DNA of 21,254 nt from Dehalococcoidales bacterium. Its GTDB lineage: Bacteria > Chloroflexota > Dehalococcoidia > Dehalococcoidales > RBG-16-60-22. Numbering within the stretch: position 1 is the stretch's first letter; each line of letters begins with the position of its first letter. Made by a program: the position numbers and the translations under genes. The notes under the pieces were generated by a model, which was not told the DNA's origin, ran no database searches, and worked only from the letters and a program-made list of their open reading frames with translations. Shown here piece after piece: positions 12,994-20,248 of this stretch. The stretch spans positions 1-21,254 of the forward strand of contig JAFGPF010000023.1 of NCBI GenBank assembly GCA_016926115.1, given 5' to 3'.

Positions 12994-13503
12994 TCAGTCG
13001 TCGACGGTGATATATTGTTCAATACGCTCGAAGGTAATGTCCCCCAATCCCTCTACCTTCTTCAGTTCGTAAATATCCCGGAACGGGCCGTTCAGCGTAC
13101 GGTAGTCGACAATCGCCTGCGCCCTGACCTCCCCTATCCCCGGCAGCGCCCCCAAGAGCCATGCTTCCGCCCGGTTGATATTGATTTTCTGCGTGGAGTC
13201 TTCGCTTTCCGGTAAGGAAACAATGAGTTCGACGTCATTCAGGTCAGCGCCGTCGGTAACACCACCCGCCGCCTGCAGAATATCCTCGACGGTGTCCCCG
13301 TCTTTCAGGGAATAATAGCCCGGGTTATGCACTTCCCCGCCGACATAGATACTGCCGGTGGATTTTCTATCTGGCTCCAGGGTTATCTCCAGCGACTGGC
13401 TGCTGCCGGCTCTCGACCATATGATTATCCCGCCGACGATGATTATCACCGCCAGGACTGCCGCCGTCACGGTCCAGCCGTTGATAAACCTGCCTGCTTT
13501 CAC
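12994..13503 (-). CDS. comEA: ComEA DNA receptor, SLBB plus helix-hairpin-helix
   Basis: This membrane-anchored DNA-binding protein delivers double-stranded DNA to the ComEC channel. It has one N-terminal membrane helix (11-29), an SLBB-type domain (50-100, from SIYVGGEVHNPGYYSL) and a C-terminal double helix-hairpin-helix domain (106-167). The latter has ININRA, LPGIGEVRAQAIVDYR and VEGLGDITFERI, the non-specific DNA-binding hairpins. The length, 169 residues, is usual for Gram-positive-type ComEA with SLBB, and the anchored form suits a cell without a classical outer-membrane receptor. It is the first gene of the comEA-comEC unit, with a sigma-70-like promoter at 13572-13599. Confidence 0.95.
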   Translation of the reverse strand: MKAGRFINGWTVTAAVLAVIIIVGGIIIWSRAGSSQSLEITLEPDRKSTGSIYVGGEVHNPGYYSLKDGDTVEDILQAAGGVTDGADLNDVELIVSLPESEDSTQKININRAEAWLLGALPGIGEVRAQAIVDYRTLNGPFRDIYELKKVEGLGDITFERIEQYITVDD

Positions 13504-13571
13504 AAATAGCCTCTCTACGTACGCTGGTGAGAGTTAATGAAAAGTTCGCCATCTGACAAACTCGCCCTGAC

Positions 13572-13599
13572 GATATAACAAACGACGGACATACGTCAA
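13572..13599 (-). promoter_or_regulatory. Promoter of comEA-comEC
   Basis: On the minus strand TTGACG (13599-13594), a 16-bp spacer and TATATC (13577-13572) predict a start near 13565, leaving a leader of about 60 bases. The 173-bp gap around it holds nothing else I can name. Confidence 0.5.
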
Positions 13600-13676
13600 A
13601 TGAAGAAATAGACGAAAATAGAAAAACGAGGTATCACGGAAGAATTAAAGAAACAGATTATTAACTAAAAGCCCGG

Positions 13677-14339
13677 CTATTCACCTCTCAGGGCAGCCTG
13701 TAAGTTTTCCTTGGTCTCCGGGGTGGTCACGGCGATTATCTGGTCGCCCGCCTGGAGGACGGTATTGGAGGCGGGGGCATGGGCGCCGCCTTCGTTGGGG
13801 ATTATCAACGCCAGCTTGCTTTCCTTGGGCAGGGAAAGCTCCTTAACCGTCTTGCCGACGGTCGTGGACTCCGGGGTAATTTTTACATCGACGATTACCA
13901 GCCCTTTTTCGTCGAGGGAAAGCAGTTCGGTCGCCGGATGCGTGGGCACTTCCCGCTCAATCGCTTCGAGTATTATATCGGTTGCGCTGATGGTTACATC
14001 CACTCCCAGTTTCTTGAAAAGGGCAGCATTTTGCGGATTGCGCAGACGGGCGATGGTGCGGGGTACGTTATGCTTGTGCTTGGCTACCTGACAGGCAACC
14101 AGGTTATCTTCGTCGTCGCCGGTTACCGCCACGAGCATGTCCGCCCGGCCGGTGCCGACCTCGGCAAGCGTAGCCGCCTCGCAGCCGTCGCCGCGGAAGC
14201 AGACACTCCCCAGTTCATCGGTGACGGTCTTACAGATACGGGCGTCCTTCTCAAGTACCAGCACCTCGTGACCCTCGTTAAGCAGCGCTTTGAGCAGGTA
14301 ATAACCCAGGCGACCGCCGCCGATGACTATAATATACAT
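13677..14339 (-). CDS. RCK/TrkA-family nucleotide-binding regulator with TrkA_C domain
   Basis: Residues 1-130 form a Rossmann RCK_N domain with the dinucleotide loop IGGGRLG (Gly7, Gly9, Gly12) and Glu30 at the end of strand 2, which favours NAD(H). Residues 135-218 are a TrkA_C domain (LVIVDVKI..., VGKTVKELSLP, LQAGDQIIAVTT) of the kind that binds ligands such as c-di-AMP. Proteins of this type gate K+ channels (TrkH/KtrB) from the cytoplasmic face. No such channel is encoded here. The gene instead ends a run with an APC permease, a Usp protein and a second RCK protein, 10 bp behind the latter. The likely partner is therefore the permease, by inference. Confidence 0.9.
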   Translation of the reverse strand: MYIIVIGGGRLGYYLLKALLNEGHEVLVLEKDARICKTVTDELGSVCFRGDGCEAATLAEVGTGRADMLVAVTGDDEDNLVACQVAKHKHNVPRTIARLRNPQNAALFKKLGVDVTISATDIILEAIEREVPTHPATELLSLDEKGLVIVDVKITPESTTVGKTVKELSLPKESKLALIIPNEGGAHAPASNTVLQAGDQIIAVTTPETKENLQAALRGE

Positions 14340-14349
14340 ACTTTATACC

Positions 14350-14769
14350 TCAGTCTTCTGCCTTCTCTTCCGTTTGTTCTATCTTTTCCTTTAACAACTG
14401 GGCGAATACCTTGGTAGGACTGATGGTTTCCAGACCGAGAGCGCTGTACATCTCTTCACGCAGGGGGTCGTATATGCGGCACATGACCCGAGGCACGTTG
14501 AAAACGTGCTTGGCAATCTGGCACGACATGACGTTACGGTTATCGCCCTGCGTCAGGGCAACGAACATATCCGCTTCTTCTATACCCGCCCTTTTTTGTG
14601 CCTCTTCATCGATGCCATTGCCGTAGAGCGCCGTGCCGCCGAAGGAAGGCGGTAATCTGCGGAAGCTGTAGGTATCGTTGTCCAGAACGGTAACCTCGTG
14701 ACCTTCTTCGTCCATTAACGAAGCAAGCCTGGCACCAACCCGCCCACAACCCATAATCACTATCTTCAT
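14350..14769 (-). CDS. RCK_N-only TrkA-family protein
   Basis: This 139-residue protein consists of one Rossmann RCK_N domain: MGCGRVG (Gly7, Gly9, Gly12), Asp30 closing strand 2, and DMFVALTQGDNRNVMSCQIAKH (67-88). It has no TrkA_C domain; after residue 125 there is only a charged helix (KEKIEQTEEKAED). It is paralogous to the next gene (KH.FNVPR matches KH.HNVPR). The two may form a hetero-oligomeric ring in which only one partner carries the C-terminal sensor domain. The gene starts at 14769, 30 bp after usp, and ends 10 bp before the second RCK gene. Confidence 0.88.
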   Translation of the reverse strand: MKIVIMGCGRVGARLASLMDEEGHEVTVLDNDTYSFRRLPPSFGGTALYGNGIDEEAQKRAGIEEADMFVALTQGDNRNVMSCQIAKHVFNVPRVMCRIYDPLREEMYSALGLETISPTKVFAQLLKEKIEQTEEKAED

Positions 14770-14799
14770 ATGAAAATCAGACTCCGCGCAAATATTAAT

Positions 14800-15216
14800 T
14801 TACTGCTGGTAGAGTATAACCGGACAGGGGGAATTTTTCAACACGTACGGTACGACATTCCCCAGGCTGAACTGCCCGAAACGCCTCTTGTAAGTAATGC
14901 CCATCAGGATAAGGTCGACGCCTCTCTCGACGGCTTCATCGACTATCGCCGGGCCGACTTCACGCGCCTGGAGCACGTCGGTCTCGACTTCAAGGTCTTC
15001 CTCTTCGGCGACGCTCTCCACGCCATCGAGCACATGTTCGGCTTTGGTAATCTCGGAATCGATTTCTGCATCGAGCGGCAGGGCGCGCTTGATAGCCACC
15101 ACGGAGACCGCCCAGACCTTACCTTTATCCTTTTTAGCCAGCCGGCAGGCAAGTTTCATGGCTTCCTCATCAGCGTCGCTGCCGACAACGGGTACGAGAA
15201 CCTTCTTAAATTCCAT
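14800..15216 (-). CDS. Universal stress protein (UspA family)
   Basis: This 138-residue single Usp domain starts with KKVLVPVVGSDADEEAM (4-20) and ends with the SPCPVILY strand. The ATP-binding signature Gx2Gx9G(S/T) is not intact: the loop reads MGITYKRRFGQFSLGN (105-120), lacking the second glycine and with Asn for the final Ser/Thr. ATP binding is therefore doubtful. It sits between an APC permease gene (57 bp upstream) and two RCK genes. Some APC-superfamily transporters, such as the K+ importer KimA, carry a Usp-like cytoplasmic domain, so this may be a detached regulatory subunit. That role is inferred. Confidence 0.9.
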   Translation of the reverse strand: MEFKKVLVPVVGSDADEEAMKLACRLAKKDKGKVWAVSVVAIKRALPLDAEIDSEITKAEHVLDGVESVAEEEDLEVETDVLQAREVGPAIVDEAVERGVDLILMGITYKRRFGQFSLGNVVPYVLKNSPCPVILYQQ

Positions 15217-15273
15217 ATACCGTCTATCCGTTTTTTAGTCGATAGTGGCTATTATAATCCTATTGAGAAAAAT

Positions 15274-16770
15274 CTACAATACCTTTTTGGATGTTTTTTC
15301 TACATCCCCCGCTTTTATCTGCCATTCTTCCGTAGGTTTGCGGCGTCTCCTCCGCAGGAAAAAGTAGATTATAAGTCCGAGGACCATCCAGCCAATACCA
15401 GCCCAGCGACTGAACGGTTGTGTAACAACCACCACGAGCCATATCCCTGTTGTTGCCAGCAGTCCCCAAATAGCGGTAAGCGGTAATTCCTTCCCTTTAA
15501 GCTTGATGTTCCAGCCGAGTTTGAAGGGACGTGGCAAATCAGGTTTCTTGATTCTCAGACTAAGGATAGCCGCATGAGCAAAGGCAAAACAAAGTAAAGA
15601 GCCGAATACGTACAATGAACCCAAGTCAGAAAAGAAAACGGAACTGGTAAATCCCGGCGCGAGCAGCATGATAGCGATAAAACAAAACAGAATAATAGCG
15701 ATATAAGGAGTCCTGAAATGAGGATGAACTCTACCCAGAGTCGCTGGCAGTTGCTGATGCGAAGACAGATTGAAGGTTAGACGGGAAATCCCGAGAAGAC
15801 CGGCATTACTGGCGGTAAGCAGGATGCTGGCGGCTAAAATTGCCACCAGCGGAGCGAATATGGACCGCAACGTTTCCGAAGGCAGGTTAGCTGCGATACC
15901 GGCTACCGGGTCACGCGCCCAGCCATCTACCGGGTCTCCAAGCATCTGGGGGGTCATAGAGGAAAGGGCTACAACAGAAATGCCGGCAAAAAGGACGAGC
16001 ACCGCAACAATCATCAGTACATAGGCATGAGGTATTCGTTCAGCAGGCTTGCGAGTTTCCTCGGCTAATTGGGAAACTGTTTCCACACCTGTAAAGCAAA
16101 GTGCAGCAATAGCAATCCCCATTATTAAATTCGATGTGGATGGCCAGTTACCCTCGCCGAACATATGGTCCACCAGTACCCCCGGATTGACAGCAAGTAT
16201 CAGTACAATCCCCAGAACAACTATGGTAATCTGGGTAGCTATATCTACAATAATGAAAAATATGTTCAGCCCCGTCGATTCTCTCACGCCAAGAACATTG
16301 ATAATCATGAGAAAAGTAATAACGCCCATAGCCACTATAGTGCCTACTGTAGCATCATTCAGAATAGGCCAGAAATAAGCAAGATATGGGGGAATAGTAT
16401 AAGCGGAAATAGCCATAGTGACGATATAACTCAACATCAATGCCCAGCCAGCAATAAACCCGACGGTATCACCAATGCCATGCCGGGCAAAGCTGGCCGA
16501 ACCACCTGCCTCCGGTATCATCGCACCCCCCTCAGCATAGGTGAGTGCGTTGAAGATATAAATCAGGCCAGCCGCTGCCAGTGCAATCGGGGTCGCCCCT
16601 AGAGCCACAATGGCTACTATACCTAGGGCATAATAAATAGAGGAGCCAACATCACCATAGCCGGCGCTAAAAAGGCCGGGAACACCGAGAACCCTTTTTA
16701 GACGGAACCGCTTGATTCTGCGGGGGCGGAAAACCCTATCGCCCGGTTTAGGAGTCAGACTATCAGACAT
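15274..16770 (-). CDS. APC-superfamily permease (amino acid or cation transporter)
   Basis: This is a 498-residue membrane protein with about 12 helices in the LeuT/APC fold. The broken first helix reads GLFSAGYGDVGSSIYYALG (32-50). The helix 6 region has ALCFTGVETVSQLAEETRKP (223-242), and the NAGLLGISRLTFNLSSHQQLP segment of the second half is typical. The C-terminus is a basic soluble tail (473-498). The general pattern also recalls KimA-type K+ importers, but the acidic residue I recall in the helix 3 region of KimA appears as Ser here (LMLSYIVTM). The substrate cannot be fixed. It heads the run permease-usp-RCK-RCK from a strong promoter at 16839-16867, divergent from a small HTH regulator. 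Confidence 0.9.
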   Translation of the reverse strand: MSDSLTPKPGDRVFRPRRIKRFRLKRVLGVPGLFSAGYGDVGSSIYYALGIVAIVALGATPIALAAAGLIYIFNALTYAEGGAMIPEAGGSASFARHGIGDTVGFIAGWALMLSYIVTMAISAYTIPPYLAYFWPILNDATVGTIVAMGVITFLMIINVLGVRESTGLNIFFIIVDIATQITIVVLGIVLILAVNPGVLVDHMFGEGNWPSTSNLIMGIAIAALCFTGVETVSQLAEETRKPAERIPHAYVLMIVAVLVLFAGISVVALSSMTPQMLGDPVDGWARDPVAGIAANLPSETLRSIFAPLVAILAASILLTASNAGLLGISRLTFNLSSHQQLPATLGRVHPHFRTPYIAIILFCFIAIMLLAPGFTSSVFFSDLGSLYVFGSLLCFAFAHAAILSLRIKKPDLPRPFKLGWNIKLKGKELPLTAIWGLLATTGIWLVVVVTQPFSRWAGIGWMVLGLIIYFFLRRRRRKPTEEWQIKAGDVEKTSKKVL

Positions 16771-16838
16771 AACTCTTCACTAGACTAATCATATATTGTA
16801 TCACAAATGGCAATAGTAATTACATGGACAATCCTGTC

Positions 16839-16867
16839 ATTTTATGCATTAACCTTTTTTCTGTCAA
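16839..16867 (-). promoter_or_regulatory. Promoter of the permease-usp-RCK-RCK operon
   Basis: On the minus strand a perfect TTGACA (16867-16862), a 17-bp spacer and TAAAAT (16844-16839) give a near-consensus sigma-70 promoter with a leader of about 60 bases. Its -35 box lies 25 bp from that of the divergent regulator gene. TGGCAAT in the leader (16808-16814, plus-strand reading) repeats a half-site of the palindrome at 16924-16935. Confidence 0.75.
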
Positions 16868-16892
16868 ATGATTGATTTTTAGATTGATACTC

Positions 16893-16921
16893 TTGACAAT
16901 AGGATTTTTATATACTATAAT
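16893..16921 (+). promoter_or_regulatory. Consensus promoter of the small HTH regulator
   Basis: TTGACA (16893-16898), a 17-bp spacer and TATAAT (16916-16921) match the sigma-70 consensus at every position. It lies inside the open frame upstream of 16962, which rules out the earlier ATG at 16872 as the start. Confidence 0.85.
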
Positions 16922-16923
16922 AG

Positions 16924-16935
16924 TGCCAATTGGCA
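16924..16935. promoter_or_regulatory. Perfect 12-bp palindrome at the regulator's transcription start (candidate operator)
   Basis: TGCCAATTGGCA is fully self-complementary and covers the expected +1 of the consensus promoter, between the -10 box and the start codon. Autorepression by the HTH product is the simplest reading. The half-site TGGCAAT recurs at 16808-16814 in the leader of the divergent permease operon. Confidence 0.55.
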
Positions 16936-16961
16936 ATTTTACACACGGAGACGTAGGGTTT

Positions 16962-17249
16962 ATGATAATCAAGACCAGAGTCTTTGAAATGGCAAACGGA
17001 AGATACCAGAACCTGTCTGACCTTGCCAAGGCAATGGGGCTATCAGTAAGCCAGGTCTACCGTGTACGCGAAGGAAAACGCGGAATAAACGAGAAATTCA
17101 TCATCGGTGCCAAGAAGGCCTTTCCGGAATGCAGGCTGGATGAGCTTTTTTACTTTAACGCCGGTCAATCATCGGGAGAACTGGCCGAAGCGTCCGCCAC
17201 CAGTCGCTACAATCACATCGTGCAGCGCTTCACCGCCCTGAAATTCTAA
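16962..17249 (+). CDS. Small helix-turn-helix transcription regulator
   Basis: This 95-residue protein has an HTH at about 18-45: NLSDLAKAMGLSVSQVYRVR is the two-helix core, followed by EGKRGINEKF as in XRE/Cro-type domains. The remaining 50 residues (KKAFPECRLDELFYF and a polar tail) have no recognised domain and may serve dimerisation. The start is placed at ATG 16962, not at the in-frame ATG at 16872, because a consensus promoter and palindrome lie between them and GGAG sits 11 bases upstream of 16962. It is divergent from the permease-usp-RCK operon, which it may control. It ends 7 bp from the convergent def stop. Confidence 0.8.
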   Translation: MIIKTRVFEMANGRYQNLSDLAKAMGLSVSQVYRVREGKRGINEKFIIGAKKAFPECRLDELFYFNAGQSSGELAEASATSRYNHIVQRFTALKF

Positions 17250-17256
17250 ACGCCGC

Positions 17257-17751
17257 CTAGCTCTCTTTTTCCGCGTCCTCGGGCTCTATCTTGCGTAATG
17301 TGTCCGTGCCGTCCATGTGGTCAATATACAGATTGCCGTCCAGATGGTCGGTCTCGTGCTCCAGCGCCTGGGCCAGCAGCCCTTCCGCCTTGATCCGCAC
17401 TTCCTTGCCATTCAGATCGAGTCCTTTAGCGGTAACCGTCTCCGACCGGTATAACTCGCCGAAATAACCGGGGATGCTGAGGCAGCCCTCGGTCACCCGG
17501 CGCTGACCCTTGCGGCGGATTATCTCCGGGTTTATCAGGATGATGTCTTCTTCATCGGGCAGGCCGATAACCGTCACGCGCAGGGACACCCCCACCTGGT
17601 TTGCGGACAGCCCTACCCTGCCGGGGTCGGCATGCAGCGTCTCCCGCATGTCGGCGACCAGCTTCCTGATGGAACCGTCTATCTTACCGACTTTCTTCGT
17701 TTTCTTTCTCAGGACAGGGTCGGGCATTGTCCTGATGGTGAGAATCGCCAT
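17257..17751 (-). CDS. def: Peptide deformylase
   Basis: This enzyme removes the formyl group from the N-terminal methionine of new proteins. All three family motifs are present: GLSANQVG (47-54, motif 1 with Ser for the usual Ala), EGCLSIPG (88-95, metal ligand Cys90) and [12 protein letters not shown] (128-139, His132, Glu133, His136). The length of 164 residues is normal. AAGGAG precedes the ATG at 17751. It follows priA by 44 bp on the same strand. The usual next gene, fmt (Met-tRNA formyltransferase), is absent; a convergent HTH gene follows instead. Confidence 0.97.
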   Translation of the reverse strand: MAILTIRTMPDPVLRKKTKKVGKIDGSIRKLVADMRETLHADPGRVGLSANQVGVSLRVTVIGLPDEEDIILINPEIIRRKGQRRVTEGCLSIPGYFGELYRSETVTAKGLDLNGKEVRIKAEGLLAQALEHETDHLDGNLYIDHMDGTDTLRKIEPEDAEKES

Positions 17752-17795
17752 AACGTCTCCTTCGATGATAGTTACGGGAAATAACCGCTTTTAGT

Positions 17796-20189
17796 TTACT
17801 GGACAAGCGTCATCGGGTCAATATCTGCCGTCCAGCCCCGGGGGAAATCCACCGGCGACAGGAAAGCAGACAACCCGGAGCCGCGGAGTATAAGCTGCCA
17901 GCGGTACCTTCCCCGCAGTCGATGGATATACGCCGGGGCGGGGCCGATGATATCGATTCCTGCGACGCCCCTTGTCCGGCTCTCCTCGATGAGCACCTTC
18001 TTCATCCTCTCCGCCTCACGCTGGCAGATGGCGTCGTTGGTATGCAGGTACGTAAGCCGCGCCAGTCCGGTAAAGGGCGGATTATGGAACTCCTTTCGAT
18101 AGGCAATCTCCTGCTCGTAGAAAGACGCATAGTCGTGCTGCGCCGCCGCCCGTACGGCGTAGTTGTCCGGCGAGAAGGTCTGGACGATGACCCTGCCCCC
18201 GGCAGGACCGCGTCCCGCCCGGCCGGCTACCTGGCTCAACAGTTGAAACGTCCTTTCGCCGGCGCGGAAATCGGGCAGGTTCAGGGATGTATCGGCGCTG
18301 ACCACGCCTACCAGCGTCACGGACGGTATGTCGTGTCCCTTGGCAACCATCTGCGTGCCGATGAGGATTTCCGCCTCTTTATTCCGGAATTTCTGTAAAA
18401 TCTTCTCGTGAGACGCCTTGCCGGCAGTTGCATCACTGTCCCAGCGCATCTGCCGGGCGCGGGGAAAGGTATAGCGCGCTTCCTGCTCCAGCTTCTGAGT
18501 GCCGATTCCCAGGAACTTCAACTGCTTACTATTACAGTTGGGACAGACCTGCGGCACCCCGGTCTTATAACCACACTGGTGACAGGTCAGCACGTCTTCG
18601 GCGATATGGTGGGCGAGCGGCGCTTCGCAGCGATGGCACCGCAGGACGAAACCGCACCGTCGGCACTGGATAAAGGTGGCGCCGCCGCGCCTATTTAGAA
18701 ATAGTATCACCTGCTCCCGGGCGGCGACGGCTTCGTTGATTGCCTGCGACAGAGCCTGACTGAACACGCTGCGGTTACCTGCCTTCAGTTCCTCCCTCAT
18801 GTCCACCACCTCCACATGCGGCAATGACGCCCCGGCACTGGGTACGACCCGCTGTGGTAATTGCAGTAATCTGTATTCGCCGTTCCGTGCCTTATAGTAT
18901 GACTCTACATCCGGGGTGGCGCTGCCGAGGACCACCGTTGCCCCGGTCGATTCTGCCAGTTTCAGGGCGACGGCGCGGGCGTGGTAATGGGGCGAGTTGT
19001 CCTGCTTGTATGTCCACTCGTGCTCTTCATCGATGATTATCAATCCCAAATCGGGCTGGGGAACGAAAATGGCGCTGCGGGAGCCAATAACGACATCGAA
19101 CTCCCCCTTTCGTATGCGGTGCCACTCGTCGTACTGCTCACCGAGGGAGAGTCGGCTGTGCAATACCGCCACCCGGTGGGGAAAACGGGCGGCAAAGCGC
19201 TCGATGGTCTGGGGGGTCAGGGCGATTTCCGGCACCAAAGCGATTCCCTTTTTCCCCAGCCTAACCGCCTCGGCTAACGCCTGCAGATATATCTCCGTCT
19301 TGCCACTGCCCGTGACGCCGTGCAGCAGGAACACGTCCGGCTTGCCCAGGCTGGCCTTAATCGATTCGTACGCCGCCCGCTGGTCGGTGGTCAATTTCAG
19401 AGGTCCGGATTGTATTATATTATCGTAAGAAATCGGTTCCCGCCGGACTTCCACCTCTTCAAACACTACCATGCCTTTGCTTTTCAGAGCGTCGGCGACG
19501 GACTTGCTGCATCCCGTTTGCTGACGGGCTTGCGACCACGAAACCGGCGCAACGCGCTCTTTCATGAAATCGATAAGCGCCGACTGCCTGGGTGAAAGCT
19601 TCGAGGAAACTATATCATCCCCGGATAGCCTTATGTAAAGTTCTATCCTGGGCTTGACGCGGACGGGACCCAGCTCGTAGCTCCTGGTCAGGGCTCCCTG
19701 TCTTACCAGTTGCGAGATAACGGTGGATGCCTTTTTCTTGCCGAGGGCTTTTTCCAGCTTCTTGAAATCCACCCTGCCCTCCCCCGGCACGAGGTCGATG
19801 GCTTTTCTCTGGTCGTTGTTGAGAGATGAAATATCGATATCGTTCCGCAACCGGCTGATAAAGGCAATCGCTTTCCGCTCGAATCCCGGCGGCAGCATCA
19901 GGGCCACGGCGTCGAAAAGCGGCGAAAGGTAATAGTCGCTTATCCAGCGCGCCAGGGATATTTGTACGGGGGTAAGGACAGGCTCCGGTTCGATGATATC
20001 CAGGATTTCGCGGGTGTCTTCCACGGCGGGGACGGACGTCAGTTCCAGGACGACTCCCTGGAGAACTCTCTCGCCGAAGGGGACGAGTACCGCCTGTCCT
20101 TCACGGACGTTAAGACCTTCGGGAATAAAATAGCTGAAAGTCCGGCGCTGGGCTGCCGGCGAATTTACACTAACCTCGGCGTATCTCAT
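17796..20189 (-). CDS. priA: Primosomal protein N' (PriA helicase)
   Basis: This 3'-to-5' helicase restarts collapsed replication forks. At 797 residues it is full length. The N-terminal 3'BD-like domain starts at RTFSYFIPEGL, and a winged-helix region lies at about 120-250. The helicase core has Walker A GVTGSGKT (291-298), the DEEH box (387-390), GSATPD (422-427) and QVAGRAGR (653-660). The zinc-binding insert carries eight cysteines (509, 512, 518, 521, 536, 539, 549, 552). Nothing essential is missing. It starts with ATG at 20189 (GGAG upstream), 59 bp after rplS and 44 bp before def, in a translation/replication housekeeping cluster. Confidence 0.97.
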   Translation of the reverse strand: MRYAEVSVNSPAAQRRTFSYFIPEGLNVREGQAVLVPFGERVLQGVVLELTSVPAVEDTREILDIIEPEPVLTPVQISLARWISDYYLSPLFDAVALMLPPGFERKAIAFISRLRNDIDISSLNNDQRKAIDLVPGEGRVDFKKLEKALGKKKASTVISQLVRQGALTRSYELGPVRVKPRIELYIRLSGDDIVSSKLSPRQSALIDFMKERVAPVSWSQARQQTGCSKSVADALKSKGMVVFEEVEVRREPISYDNIIQSGPLKLTTDQRAAYESIKASLGKPDVFLLHGVTGSGKTEIYLQALAEAVRLGKKGIALVPEIALTPQTIERFAARFPHRVAVLHSRLSLGEQYDEWHRIRKGEFDVVIGSRSAIFVPQPDLGLIIIDEEHEWTYKQDNSPHYHARAVALKLAESTGATVVLGSATPDVESYYKARNGEYRLLQLPQRVVPSAGASLPHVEVVDMREELKAGNRSVFSQALSQAINEAVAAREQVILFLNRRGGATFIQCRRCGFVLRCHRCEAPLAHHIAEDVLTCHQCGYKTGVPQVCPNCNSKQLKFLGIGTQKLEQEARYTFPRARQMRWDSDATAGKASHEKILQKFRNKEAEILIGTQMVAKGHDIPSVTLVGVVSADTSLNLPDFRAGERTFQLLSQVAGRAGRGPAGGRVIVQTFSPDNYAVRAAAQHDYASFYEQEIAYRKEFHNPPFTGLARLTYLHTNDAICQREAERMKKVLIEESRTRGVAGIDIIGPAPAYIHRLRGRYRWQLILRGSGLSAFLSPVDFPRGWTADIDPMTLVQ

Positions 20190-20219
20190 CCCGGACTCCA
20201 GAAATGGTCTATGATTATG

Positions 20220-20247
20220 CCCGGCATCGGTTTATCTGCCTGCCGGG
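20220..20247 (-). other. Hairpin directly after the rplS stop
   Basis: CCCGGCA and TGCCGGG (20220-20226 and 20241-20247) form a perfect 7-bp stem with a 14-base loop, starting one base after the stop codon. There is no T-run on the minus strand, so it is more likely a processing or attenuating hairpin than a full terminator before priA. Confidence 0.3.
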
Positions 20248-20248
20248 G

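Noticed and set aside
13504..13676. Terminator for the RCK operon in the gap before comEA
   Set aside because: The AGCCGGGCT sequence after the RCK stop would need a one-base loop; no convincing hairpin with a T-run is present.
16771..16838. ydaO-type (c-di-AMP) riboswitch in the permease leader
   Set aside because: The leader is only about 60 bases, AT-rich and without the expected stems; it is too short for that riboswitch.
16872..16961. Upstream ATG extending the HTH protein by 30 residues
   Set aside because: The extension covers a consensus sigma-70 promoter and a palindrome, encodes a hydrophobic stretch atypical for a small HTH protein, and lacks a ribosome binding site.
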